Shown here piece by piece: positions 37,272-46,995 of a stretch of 64,000 bases of DNA (position 1 is its first letter; the number at the start of each line of letters is the position of its first letter). The stretch is from Candidatus Parepulonipiscium sp. PG-Nuni2H_MBin01 (GTDB lineage Bacteria; Bacillota; Clostridia; Lachnospirales; Cellulosilyticaceae): the NCBI GenBank assembly GCA_001994995.1, contig MDJM01000033.1, positions 1-64,000 on the forward strand. Direction: 5' to 3'. A program made the translations under genes and the position numbers. Under the pieces are notes generated by a model. It did not search any database. It saw nothing but the letters and a program-made list of their open reading frames with translations, and was not told the origin of the DNA.

Positions 37272-40200
37272 ATGAGTAAAAATATTAGACGCAAAATTGC
37301 GCAGATGGTGGCTTGCGGAGTCTTTATTCAAGCAACCACTCAACAGTTAGTTTATACTAATGTAAATATTGCATCTACTGAAGGTGCAGTAAATTCAAAT
37401 TTAGCGAGTACAACACGTTCCGCTGTATTAGTCAGTAATGTCACAACAGCTCAAGCTATAGGAGCCACTACGCTATCAACTAGCACTATAGATTTAGCTA
37501 GCTTAGAAAATGGAGTTTATACGGTCAATGTTGATATTTTTCAACAATATGCTGATACTGACTCTATGTGTGCTGGTTTTGTAAAAAAAGATGACGTTAA
37601 GTTTATTATGAAAGATGGCATAGCTACTGTTACCATGCATATAGCCAAAAATCCTCAGTTAGGGGAGTATATTTATGAGGATACTATTGGAGATACTGAA
37701 TATCGTGAGTCAGATGGAGAGACATGGGTTTTAGTAGATAGAACGTTAACACAAGAAATTATTCAATATGGTGAACCTGAAGATGCTTGGGAATTTGAAG
37801 TAATATCAGAAAGCTCTGAGATATATGTTAGAGCTGTAATAGGAGCTATGGGTAATACTAATCCTGCTTTTAGAGTTATTTTCAATGAAATTACGTCTTT
37901 TACACCAGAAGCAGATATATTAGATGATGGTTCATATTCTGCTAATATAAGCATCTTACAAACCAGTTCTGATAGCGTATTTTCAAGATATAGTGGAAGA
38001 GTAACGCCTACAGAAGTTATTTTTAGCGTGGTTGATGGAGAAGCTAATTTAAATTTAAATATAGACTCCACAACATTTTATGATGGCACTACTCAATATA
38101 CAGTTAGAGAAATTGCTTATTTAGATGAAACAACTGGAGATTACATAAGTGTGGATACAACTAGTGGCGATGACGTATTACAATTTACAGTACCTCTAAT
38201 AGGTGAAGAAATAACTATAGAGGCAACAGGAATTAGAAAAGCAATGTTTGGTTCAACTGTTGCTAATACTGATTATTTCCGAATAGTGCTAAGTGATATG
38301 GAGCCTTTTGATACAGCGGTTATTGAAGATGTTGAGATTAGTATTGATGCTACAACATTTTTTATAGGCGAAAGTGTATCAATAGTAGGAGCGGTTTACC
38401 CTGAGGAGACTACATTAGATGCTACGTTAACATGGTCTAGTTCTAATGAAAACGTTGCATCTATTAATGATGGAGTAGTTAAAGGAGATAGCCCAGGTTC
38501 TACTACTATTACCGCAACTGCAGTTAATGATGTTTTCGACTTAGTTGAAATAACTATAGCTAATGTAGCTGAGGGTACTTCTTATGCTGATGCAGAAAAT
38601 GGTGAATATTTAATTAATACAGTAGTTTGGCGCGATGATTCAGATGCAGATTCTTCTATGAATACAGAAATGAAAGTTGAAGATGTAAGTATAGAAATCA
38701 TAGATGGAACAGGTTTTATAACTATGGAGTTTAGACAACATGCCAAAGGGTTTGCGGATTCTTTAATTGCTATTCGTGCTCAAGATGAAAATGGTGATTG
38801 GATTGACTTGCAAAGGACAGAGTCTATGGCTGTAGTTAATGGAACCGAAGAGGAATGTTGGAAAGTTACAGTGCCTACTAATTCGCATATTGTACCTATT
38901 CAGTTAGGAGTTTATGCTATGAGTGGTATTTATAACCAATCGCATGGCATTAGAGTTGTAGTTACTGACCAAGATGCTAGCACACAAGATGTTACTATTG
39001 ATGATGTTATTATAACGTATCCTTCTACAGAAACTTCAGCTGACGGAGCTATTAAAGTTGATGCGTCGGGAGCTGATAATATGATTTATAGTATTAATAA
39101 TGGAGAAACTTGGTCTGACTCAAATACTTTTACAGACTTAGTGTTAGATAGCTATACAGTTAGAATTGCTGATAGGTTAAATATAACTAACTATACAACA
39201 CAAACTGTAACGCTAGATTTACAAGAGCCTGAGGAAGTTAGTTTTAGTACAGACGGTATGTATAAAGCGGATGCCGTAGTGTGGCAAGAATATTCGGATA
39301 CTGACTCTATGATGGCTACAGCAGTTAAAACTACTGATATTGATGTAGAAGTAGAAAGCAATATTGCGAATGTAACTTTGCATATAGCTAAAGATGCTTT
39401 AGGTTATACAGATTCTATTAACAAGTTAAGCTATCAAAATAATGATGGACAGTGGGTAGAGTGTGAAATGGTTACTACAACAGCTGTAATTAATGAAACT
39501 GAGCAGTCAGCTTGGGAAATTGTTGTGCCTACTAGCACTGAGACTATGCTGTTACAAGTAGATATTGATGTTGAAAATGCTTATTCAGCTACTCATAATG
39601 TTAGAGTTATTTTAACACAATTAGATTATATTTCGGTATTACCGGATTTAGAATATTCAGTAAATTTAAATGTATGGAAAGAGTATGAAGATGAAGACTC
39701 TATGGCAGCGGCATGGGTAGGGAAAACTAATGTTCCTGTTAGTCGCGTGGATGGTAGTACTACGTTAACTACTTATATCGAGAAGAATCCTTCTTTATCA
39801 GATGTTACTTATTACGATGCAATAGGAGATGTATATTATAAAGATGCTAATGGGGACTGGGTTGAAGTAGAAAAAGTTGCAGGGCAGATTGGGGATATGG
39901 AAGTATGGTATTTAAATATTCCAGTTCATAATGTTTACGAAGATATATACTTATTGACAGATTTAGACCTAGGAACATTCCAACATCCTAATACGGCATT
40001 TAGATTAGTTTATACAGATGAATATGAGGAAGATATTGAAGAAGAAGATGATGTAAATGATAAAGACGATGATAACGATGACGACGACGATGTAAATGAT
40101 AAAGATGATGATAACGATGATGAAGATGAAGATGAGCTTACAGTTGATATAGATTATATAGTGCTTGAAATAGGGGCTTCACAAACGATAACTGCTAACA

Positions 40201-42275
40201 GCAATAATGTAACATGGTCTAGTGCAGACGAGAATATAGCAACTGTAACTGCTGAAGGTGAAATTACAGCAGTAGGCGCAGGTACCACTACAATAACAGT
40301 TACAGCTGATAATGGTAATATAGCTACAGTAACCGTAACAGTTACGCAACCAATTGAAGGCGCTGGTGATTTAGCAGATTTAACAAATGGAGTTTATACG
40401 ACTAATATTTCTGTACTCCAAGAGTATACTGATGCTGACTCAATGTGCGCAAGCTTTATTAAAAAAGATAACGTTAAGTTTTCTATGGAAGATGGAATAG
40501 CAACTGTTACAATGCATATAGCTAAAGACCCTAATTTAGGAGGCAATGTATTTGAGGATACTATTGGTGATATTGAATACCGTGATGCAGATGAGCTGAC
40601 ATGGGTGTTAGTTGAAAAAACTTTAACGCAAGAAGTAATTCAATATGATGAACCTGAAGATGCGTGGGAATTTGAAGTATTAACACAAGACTCTGAGATA
40701 TATGTTAGAGCAACTATTGGGGCTATGGGTAATACTAATCCAGCATTTAGAGTTATTATGGGTGATATTACTCCTTTTGAGGATAAAGACGACGAAGATA
40801 ACGACGATGAAGATGATAACGCTGATGACGATAGCGATAATGACAACGATGAAGATAGCAACGATGAAGATAGCAACGATGAAGATAACAACGATGAAGA
40901 TAACGACGATGAAGATAATAATGCTGATGAAGATAACAACGATGACGATGATAACACTGATGACGATAGCAACGATGAAGATAACGACGATGAAGACGAT
41001 AGCGATGATGATAACAACGATGACGATAACGACGAAGATGATAACGCTGAAGACGATAGCGATGATGAAGATGATAACATAGATGATGATAAAGATGCTG
41101 GAGATAACAATAATGATGGCAATGTAAATGAAGATGATAGCGATGATAATAGCGACGACGATAACGGCGAAGACGATAATAGCGATGACGATAGCGACGA
41201 CAGTAACAGCGAAGATAATAGCAACGACGACGGTAACACCGACGACAATAACAATGCTGATACTATAGCTCCAGTATTTTCTTATACAGGTGCATCAAGC
41301 TACACTTTGCTGGCTGGAACCACATTTAGCATACCTGAAGTAACTGCAACTGATAATGTAGACGGTGAAATAACTGTTACTACAAGCATTACTAAAGATG
41401 GTGTAACTGTAACTGCTGTGGATACATCAACTGTAGGAACTTACGTAATTACTTACTTAGCACAAGATAGCGCAAGTAATACAGCTACTATGTCTATAAC
41501 TGTAAGGATTATTTACGATAGTTTCGACGTATTTAACTTTAGTATAAGTTACCCAAGTATAAGTTTCAGCAGCACTTCTACTACCTCTACTTCTTCTACT
41601 AATACAACTACTACAACTACTTCTACAGCTGAACAAAATCTAGATAATATAGAAATCACAGAATTATTAGAAACTGTTTTAGAGGCTAATGAAGAGGCAG
41701 ACGTAGAAAGCGTTACTCAAACTATAGCTGAAGTATTTACCGACATTAGCGAATCAGCATGGTACTACGCAGATGTATCAGCAGTATACAATAGCGGCCT
41801 TATGGCAGGAGTAACTGATACTGAATGGGAACCTGCTACGACTGTGACAAGAGCGCAGCTAGCAACGATTTTACACAGAATGGATGATAATTTAGTTATT
41901 AACAACGCTCAAACATTTAGTGACATTGCAAATGATGCATGGTATTCAACATCAATAAACTGGGCGGCTTCTGTAGGTATTTATGGTGGCTATGATGATG
42001 GTACATTTAGGCCTAGCGAAAATATTACTCGTGAGCAGATAGCAGTTATTATATATAATTATGCAGGATACAAAAATTATGACACAATGCAATCTAGTTC
42101 ACTAGCTGATTTTAATGATGTTAATGATATAGCATCTTGGTCATCTCATGCAGTGGCGTGGGCTGTGGGCAATGGTATAATTGGTGGTCGTGATGATGGT
42201 ACATTAGACCCTAAAGGAACAGCAACGCGAGCGGAAATTGCTGTTATTATAAATCGCTTATTAAATTTAAACTAA
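37272..42275 (+). CDS. Giant SLH-anchored protein with six NEAT domains
   Basis: The 1667-residue surface protein is built for heme capture. After a signal-like N-terminus come NEAT-type domains at about 78-210, 218-347, 441-570, 660-785, 789-916 and 1034-1170. Each has a (D/E)(D/S)SM or similar turn (DADSMCASF) and most end in a block such as GAMGNTNPAFRVI. Big2 domains lie at about 352-435 and 955-1027, Asp/Asn-rich linkers at about 917-955 and 1170-1333, an HYR/DUF5011-like Ig domain at about 1333-1415, a Ser/Thr linker, and three SLH repeats at about 1490-1667 for wall anchoring. NEAT domains bind heme in the Isd systems. Canonical YxxxY ligands are not evident. AGGGAGG precedes the ATG. 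Confidence 0.88.
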   Translation: MSKNIRRKIAQMVACGVFIQATTQQLVYTNVNIASTEGAVNSNLASTTRSAVLVSNVTTAQAIGATTLSTSTIDLASLENGVYTVNVDIFQQYADTDSMCAGFVKKDDVKFIMKDGIATVTMHIAKNPQLGEYIYEDTIGDTEYRESDGETWVLVDRTLTQEIIQYGEPEDAWEFEVISESSEIYVRAVIGAMGNTNPAFRVIFNEITSFTPEADILDDGSYSANISILQTSSDSVFSRYSGRVTPTEVIFSVVDGEANLNLNIDSTTFYDGTTQYTVREIAYLDETTGDYISVDTTSGDDVLQFTVPLIGEEITIEATGIRKAMFGSTVANTDYFRIVLSDMEPFDTAVIEDVEISIDATTFFIGESVSIVGAVYPEETTLDATLTWSSSNENVASINDGVVKGDSPGSTTITATAVNDVFDLVEITIANVAEGTSYADAENGEYLINTVVWRDDSDADSSMNTEMKVEDVSIEIIDGTGFITMEFRQHAKGFADSLIAIRAQDENGDWIDLQRTESMAVVNGTEEECWKVTVPTNSHIVPIQLGVYAMSGIYNQSHGIRVVVTDQDASTQDVTIDDVIITYPSTETSADGAIKVDASGADNMIYSINNGETWSDSNTFTDLVLDSYTVRIADRLNITNYTTQTVTLDLQEPEEVSFSTDGMYKADAVVWQEYSDTDSMMATAVKTTDIDVEVESNIANVTLHIAKDALGYTDSINKLSYQNNDGQWVECEMVTTTAVINETEQSAWEIVVPTSTETMLLQVDIDVENAYSATHNVRVILTQLDYISVLPDLEYSVNLNVWKEYEDEDSMAAAWVGKTNVPVSRVDGSTTLTTYIEKNPSLSDVTYYDAIGDVYYKDANGDWVEVEKVAGQIGDMEVWYLNIPVHNVYEDIYLLTDLDLGTFQHPNTAFRLVYTDEYEEDIEEEDDVNDKDDDNDDDDDVNDKDDDNDDEDEDELTVDIDYIVLEIGASQTITANSNNVTWSSADENIATVTAEGEITAVGAGTTTITVTADNGNIATVTVTVTQPIEGAGDLADLTNGVYTTNISVLQEYTDADSMCASFIKKDNVKFSMEDGIATVTMHIAKDPNLGGNVFEDTIGDIEYRDADELTWVLVEKTLTQEVIQYDEPEDAWEFEVLTQDSEIYVRATIGAMGNTNPAFRVIMGDITPFEDKDDEDNDDEDDNADDDSDNDNDEDSNDEDSNDEDNNDEDNDDEDNNADEDNNDDDDNTDDDSNDEDNDDEDDSDDDNNDDDNDEDDNAEDDSDDEDDNIDDDKDAGDNNNDGNVNEDDSDDNSDDDNGEDDNSDDDSDDSNSEDNSNDDGNTDDNNNADTIAPVFSYTGASSYTLLAGTTFSIPEVTATDNVDGEITVTTSITKDGVTVTAVDTSTVGTYVITYLAQDSASNTATMSITVRIIYDSFDVFNFSISYPSISFSSTSTTSTSSTNTTTTTTSTAEQNLDNIEITELLETVLEANEEADVESVTQTIAEVFTDISESAWYYADVSAVYNSGLMAGVTDTEWEPATTVTRAQLATILHRMDDNLVINNAQTFSDIANDAWYSTSINWAASVGIYGGYDDGTFRPSENITREQIAVIIYNYAGYKNYDTMQSSSLADFNDVNDIASWSSHAVAWAVGNGIIGGRDDGTLDPKGTATRAEIAVIINRLLNLN

Positions 42276-42283
42276 TAAAATGG

Positions 42284-42304
42284 TGCCCCTAGTTTTTAGG
42301 GGCA
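42284..42304 (+). other. Intercistronic RNA hairpin
   Basis: TGCCCCTA and TAGGGGCA form a perfect 8-bp stem. The sequence after it is GTATATTGG, not a T tract, so it is more likely an mRNA-stabilising or processing hairpin than a terminator. Confidence 0.6.
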
Positions 42305-42321
42305 GTATATTGGAGGCTATT

Positions 42322-43227
42322 ATGCATAAAAACTTTAAAAGACTAATTACATTAGCGCTAGCAGCAATGCTAACGACATTACCAGCAGTGTCATATGCAA
42401 CACAACCAACACAAATATCGGAATTGATTCCAGTGGATTTAGCTACGTTAGAAGATGGTAGATATGAGGCAACATTAAATGTGTGCCAAGAACATGTAGA
42501 TGTGGATTCGATGTGCGCAGGATTTATTCTAAAAGACAATGTAATTGTTGAAGTAGAAGATGGTCAAGCGACTGTAACTTTATATATCGCAAGAAATCCT
42601 CAGATGAATGGATTTACTTTTGAAGATACTATTGGAGAGACTGACTATAAAGATGAGCAAGGCAACTGGATTAATGTTGAAAAAACGTTAGTGCAAAAAG
42701 CTATTGTATCTGATGAGATAGATGATGCGTGGCAAATCCAGATTAAAACAAGCGAGCCAGTAGTATATGTAAGAGCTGTGATTGAAGCTATGGGTAGTAC
42801 TAATCCAGCATTTAGAGTTATTTTATGTGATGTAAGACCATCTGTGTTTTGTGATATAGATGAAGCTTTTGAGCTGATAGAAGTGGCGCATGGGGTGAAG
42901 GCGACAAATGAAGTAGTAGCTGAAGTTTTATATAAACTAGCAGGCTTTAGTGATGAGGATAGTTTGGTAGCTGAAGATGTAACTAGAGAACAATTATGCA
43001 TAGCGTTATATAACTTAGCGACTCAATTACAAATTGATACTAACGTTGATGGGACTTTGGATAGTTATATAGATAAAGCAGCAGTATCAGCAGATGCTAT
43101 TGATGCTGTAACGTGGGCTATGTATAATGGATTATTTGGAGAAGTAACTACTATTAATCCAAAGTCAACTTTTACAACGCCAGTGTTTAAGGCAGTTATT
43201 TCTAATTTTATTGATTATGCGAACTAA
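42322..43227 (+). CDS. NEAT-domain protein with degenerate SLH region
   Basis: The ATG at 42322 (after TTGGAGG) gives 301 residues with a signal peptide (about 1-26). One NEAT-type domain covers about 40-175 (DVDSMCAGFILKD, EAMGSTNPAFRVIL), very like domains 1 and 6 of the upstream giant. The remaining 120 residues resemble two worn SLH repeats (DVTREQLCIALYNL, AVTWAMYNGLFGEV) and may still contact the cell wall. Position and domain suggest a shuttle in heme uptake. Confidence 0.85.
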   Translation: MHKNFKRLITLALAAMLTTLPAVSYATQPTQISELIPVDLATLEDGRYEATLNVCQEHVDVDSMCAGFILKDNVIVEVEDGQATVTLYIARNPQMNGFTFEDTIGETDYKDEQGNWINVEKTLVQKAIVSDEIDDAWQIQIKTSEPVVYVRAVIEAMGSTNPAFRVILCDVRPSVFCDIDEAFELIEVAHGVKATNEVVAEVLYKLAGFSDEDSLVAEDVTREQLCIALYNLATQLQIDTNVDGTLDSYIDKAAVSADAIDAVTWAMYNGLFGEVTTINPKSTFTTPVFKAVISNFIDYAN

Positions 43228-43242
43228 TAGGAGGATTTAAGA

Positions 43243-46200
43243 ATGAGTAAAAGTTTAAGAAAGAAAATTGCTTTAGCATGTGCAGCGATAATACCAGCTA
43301 CATCTATTTCATATGCGAATGTATCAACAAATGAAAGCTTAGTTTCAGCAACAATAACAACTACTACAAGTGCCGCTATAGAAATTGGAAAAGATACGGA
43401 TACTGATAGCGATAGTAATCACGATATTGAAGTGGATACCGATGGCGATAGTAATCACGATATTGAAATAGATAATACCGATGGCGATAGTAATCACGAT
43501 ATTGACGCGGATAATACCGATGGCGATAGTAATCACGATATTGAAGCGGATAATACTGATACCGATATTAATCAAGCTATTGAAGAAGCGAATAATATTA
43601 GTGAGAAAACTAACACACGTATAAGTTTTAATTCTGACGCTAATACATTATTAGGCTTAGCAGATGGGATATATACATCAACTATTGAGGTCTATAATCA
43701 ATACGCTGATGCAGACTCTATGTGTAAAGGATTTTTACCTTCAGAAGTACAGTTTATTATGATGGATGGCGTGGCAACTACAACATTATATTTAGCTAAA
43801 AACCCTGAATTAGGTGGATATACTTATAACGATACTATAGGTGATGTTGAGTATAGGGATGATAATGAAGAATGGATTTTGGTAGAGAAAACTCAAACTG
43901 AAGCGATTATTCAAGGTGATGAAGTAGAAGAAGCTTGGGAGTTTGAGGTTATTAGTACAGATAGTGAAATATATGTTAGAGCTGTAATAGGAGCTATGGG
44001 AGGTACTAATCCAGCGTTTAGAGTTATTTTAAAGGAGCCTATATTTGTTAGTGAATTAGAATTAGACAGCGAACTAGACAGCGAATTAGATGAAGAACTA
44101 GACGACGAATTAGACGGTGAATTAGATAATGAAGTAGATAATGAAGTAGATGATGAAGTAGATGATGAATTAGACAGCGAACTAGATGACGAAGTAGACG
44201 AAGAATTAGATAATGAAGTAGATGATGAATTAGACAGCGAACTAGATGACGAAGTAGACGGCGAATTAGATAATGAAGTAGATGACGAAGTAGACAGCGA
44301 AGTAGATGACGAAGTAGACGGCGAATTAGATAATGAAGTAGATGACGAAGTAGACGGCGAATTAGACGGCGAACTAGATGACGAAGTAGATGGCGAAGTA
44401 GACGACGAACTAGATGGCGAAGTAGACGGCGAAGTAGACGACGAACTAGACGGCGAACTTGACGGTGATACAGACGACGAAACAGATTCAGATGATGAGG
44501 ATGGAAGAGTAGAAATAACCCGACTAACACTAAATAAATCCAACGCTACATTAGAAGTGGGTAAAACTTATAAACTATCTGCAGACGTTTATCCAGCTAA
44601 CACTACTATGAATCCCACTATAACATGGTCTAGCAGCGATGATAATATTGCTAGCGTTGACTCAAAGGGTACAGTTACTGCTGTTTCAGAAGGCACAGCT
44701 ACTATAACGGCAAGTTCGCAAAGCGGCATTACGGCTTCAGCTACAATTAATGTTACTAGCGCGGATACAACAGATTTAGTTGACGGCAACTATAGCGCGC
44801 ATATTAACGTTTGGAAAGAATATGTTGATGAAGATTCAATGGCAGTTGCATTTTTTAAGACAGAGGATTTAAACTTACAAGTTAGCAATGGAAAGCTATA
44901 TTTAACTATAGTGGTTATGAACGAAGGTGAATTAGGTGGTTATTACTATGAGCCTGATATTATTACAAAACTTGAGCAGCAGCTTAATGACGGCTCCTAT
45001 ACTACGTTAGGTTTAAATTACCAAACTACTGCTGACGGTGTAGAGTATATTACTACAACTGTAGAATTTGATAGTATTGATGATATAGCTTATGTTAAAA
45101 CTACAATTGCCCCTATGAATAACATACCTCAAACTTTAAGGATTTTAATAGATGAGGCTAGTATACAACAAGGAACTTCATCTAACGTACCAGATGTTGA
45201 AGCGGTGTCTAGATATATTTCTAGCTACACATTAGAAAACGGAGCTATTTCTTTAATTATGAATACATTCGATGATACGTTAACAAAAGACGATTTCAAA
45301 GCAACCATTTCGCTTAATGGCGATGCAACAACTACTTTAGAGCTTGAAGATTTTACAATGGACGCTACATTTATAACATTTACATATGAAGAAATTGAAG
45401 CAACTGATGAAGAACAAGAACTTACTGTAACTATGCAAGTTGATGATAGAATTGCTATTTCTCGTACTATTACTATAGACGCGGTTGATGATGAAATTAT
45501 TGTTGATAAAGAACTATTTAGTTTAAAAGAAGGACGTATTTCGTATATTGAAGGCTATGGAGACAATACTTTTAGGCCTAGTAATACTATTACGAGAACA
45601 GAAGCTCTTACTATGTTTGGTAGACTAATAGATGTGCCAACGCAAACTTATACTGCTGTGGATATATCTGTGCTAAATGCTTTTGTAGATGAAGATTCGA
45701 TGGCAGCACAGTTTTTCCATAAAGAACGAGTTAGAGTAGAATATAATGAAGATGAACGATATACTATTACGATTAACGTAGATAACAATGGTATGGGATT
45801 TGAAGATATTTTAGTTTCAATGGAACACAAAGTAGATAACGACTATATTGAGCTAAATTTAAATAAAAGTTCTGATAGGTCAACTGCAACTATAGTATTT
45901 GATGTGGATAACTTAGAGGATGAAGTAATACTAAGGGTTGGTGTAGAACCAATGGGAGATATGCGACCTGAGTTACGTATTGTATTTGATACGTTGGAAG
46001 AATTTATAGAAACTGAAGCTGAGGCTAAACTGCGAGTATTTGAAACGCTTAAGCTTACAGGTAGCGAAACTATTAACCGTGCTGACTTTGCAGAAATGCT
46101 AGTTAAAATTGGCCAGCTAGAGTTAGATGAAGATATAGAGTTAAAAAGTAAATTTTTAGATGTACTTAACACTGACACTTATATTATTATAGCTACTGAG

Positions 46201-46389
46201 CTAGGGCTAGTTAGGGGCTACGGTGATGGTACTTTTATCCCTGAAAATAAAGTTACCCGTGCAGAGGCAGTTTGCATGATTAATCGTTTAATTGAAGACT
46301 CAACAGATATATCAGATTTAGAGTTACCTTTTTTAGACGTAGCACGTACTCACTGGGCATTTGAGGAAATTGTTAGAGCAACAAATTAA
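43243..46389 (+). CDS. Large NEAT/SLH surface protein with acidic repeats
   Basis: The 1048-residue protein has a signal peptide (about 1-26) and near-identical acidic repeats of about 16 residues (about 52-107; DGDSNHDIEADNT). NEAT 1 is about 140-265, a long Glu/Leu/Asp/Val repeat tract (ELDDEVDGELDNEVD) about 271-423, a Big2 domain about 425-506, NEAT 2 about 511-641 and a beta domain about 650-750. One SLH repeat lies at about 760-800 (EGYGDNTFRPSNTITRTEAL), then NEAT 3 at about 801-920 (DEDSMAAQFF, VEPMGDMRPELRIVF), then further SLH sequence to the end. A NEAT domain therefore sits between SLH repeats. GGAGG precedes the ATG, 15 bp after the previous gene. Confidence 0.87.
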   Translation: MSKSLRKKIALACAAIIPATSISYANVSTNESLVSATITTTTSAAIEIGKDTDTDSDSNHDIEVDTDGDSNHDIEIDNTDGDSNHDIDADNTDGDSNHDIEADNTDTDINQAIEEANNISEKTNTRISFNSDANTLLGLADGIYTSTIEVYNQYADADSMCKGFLPSEVQFIMMDGVATTTLYLAKNPELGGYTYNDTIGDVEYRDDNEEWILVEKTQTEAIIQGDEVEEAWEFEVISTDSEIYVRAVIGAMGGTNPAFRVILKEPIFVSELELDSELDSELDEELDDELDGELDNEVDNEVDDEVDDELDSELDDEVDEELDNEVDDELDSELDDEVDGELDNEVDDEVDSEVDDEVDGELDNEVDDEVDGELDGELDDEVDGEVDDELDGEVDGEVDDELDGELDGDTDDETDSDDEDGRVEITRLTLNKSNATLEVGKTYKLSADVYPANTTMNPTITWSSSDDNIASVDSKGTVTAVSEGTATITASSQSGITASATINVTSADTTDLVDGNYSAHINVWKEYVDEDSMAVAFFKTEDLNLQVSNGKLYLTIVVMNEGELGGYYYEPDIITKLEQQLNDGSYTTLGLNYQTTADGVEYITTTVEFDSIDDIAYVKTTIAPMNNIPQTLRILIDEASIQQGTSSNVPDVEAVSRYISSYTLENGAISLIMNTFDDTLTKDDFKATISLNGDATTTLELEDFTMDATFITFTYEEIEATDEEQELTVTMQVDDRIAISRTITIDAVDDEIIVDKELFSLKEGRISYIEGYGDNTFRPSNTITRTEALTMFGRLIDVPTQTYTAVDISVLNAFVDEDSMAAQFFHKERVRVEYNEDERYTITINVDNNGMGFEDILVSMEHKVDNDYIELNLNKSSDRSTATIVFDVDNLEDEVILRVGVEPMGDMRPELRIVFDTLEEFIETEAEAKLRVFETLKLTGSETINRADFAEMLVKIGQLELDEDIELKSKFLDVLNTDTYIIIATELGLVRGYGDGTFIPENKVTRAEAVCMINRLIEDSTDISDLELPFLDVARTHWAFEEIVRATN

Positions 46390-46395
46390 TTTTAA

Positions 46396-46419
46396 GTCGT
46401 TCCCTATTTTGGGAGCGAC
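46396..46419 (+). other. Intercistronic RNA hairpin
   Basis: GTCGTTCCC and GGGAGCGAC form a 9-bp stem with one G-U pair and no T tract. Both this hairpin and that at 42284 are followed by CAGTAYAT, which suggests a shared processing signal. Confidence 0.55.
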
Positions 46420-46456
46420 AGTACATAGTAATAATAGATTAAAAGGAGCGATTAAA

Positions 46457-46993
46457 ATGAAATCATTTATACCATTAGTTATATTAACGAATATACTTGG
46501 TGCAGTTACGTTACCACACTCAGGTAGATATGAAATTGAAAATAATACAATTTATGAAAATGCTGTAGGGATAGCAATGTCTAGAGCTTATACAGAGCCG
46601 ATTACAGCAGTTGTTAAAAATGGTGATAATTTAGAATTAGAAATGAGTTTTAATAATACACAATATATGGGCGAATTTACAATTACAGTCAATGGCAAAG
46701 TTGTAGAGCACGAAACAATATTGCATGATGATGAAACTAATATGAAAACCATTAGTTTCCCAGTTAATTCATTGCAAGATGATTTAACCGTAGGAATGTA
46801 TGTGGCACCGATGTCTAGAGATGTTGAATATGGAGTAGAATTTTTTGAAGATACACTTATTTTAATAGAAGAATACCCAGAGCCAGAAATTGAATCTAGT
46901 TCAGCATTATTAATAGGTGTGGGAGTTATAGCTATTGGAGCAGCAGGATTTTTTGTGATGGGTAATAAAAAGGGAATAAAGAAAGGTAAATAA
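46457..46993 (+). CDS. Single-NEAT membrane-anchored protein, Shp/IsdC-like
   Basis: The ATG at 46457 follows AAAAGGAG and gives 178 residues; upstream in-frame codons overlap the previous gene. A signal peptide (about 1-18) is followed by one NEAT-like domain (about 20-140; GIAMSRAYTEPITAVVKNGD and MYVAPMSRDVEYGVEFF) and a C-terminal membrane segment (about 150-172) with a Lys-rich tail. Streptococcal Shp and staphylococcal IsdC play this part, passing heme from the wall to the lipoprotein. Met residues sit where heme ligands would be expected. It ends 2 bp before the lipoprotein gene. Confidence 0.78.
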   Translation: MKSFIPLVILTNILGAVTLPHSGRYEIENNTIYENAVGIAMSRAYTEPITAVVKNGDNLELEMSFNNTQYMGEFTITVNGKVVEHETILHDDETNMKTISFPVNSLQDDLTVGMYVAPMSRDVEYGVEFFEDTLILIEEYPEPEIESSSALLIGVGVIAIGAAGFFVMGNKKGIKKGK

Positions 46994-46995
46994 AT

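Noticed and set aside
40640-41254. Ser/Leu-rich reading frame on the minus strand
   Set aside because: It is the antisense of the Asp/Asn repeat in the NEAT protein; GAT/GAA repeats read as Ser/Leu on the other strand. The same applies near 43911-44543 and 3465-3713.
37272-42275. Generic surface adhesin
   Set aside because: Repeated domains with the DSM and MGxxxPxFR blocks, plus the neighbouring heme lipoprotein and permease, fit NEAT heme proteins better.
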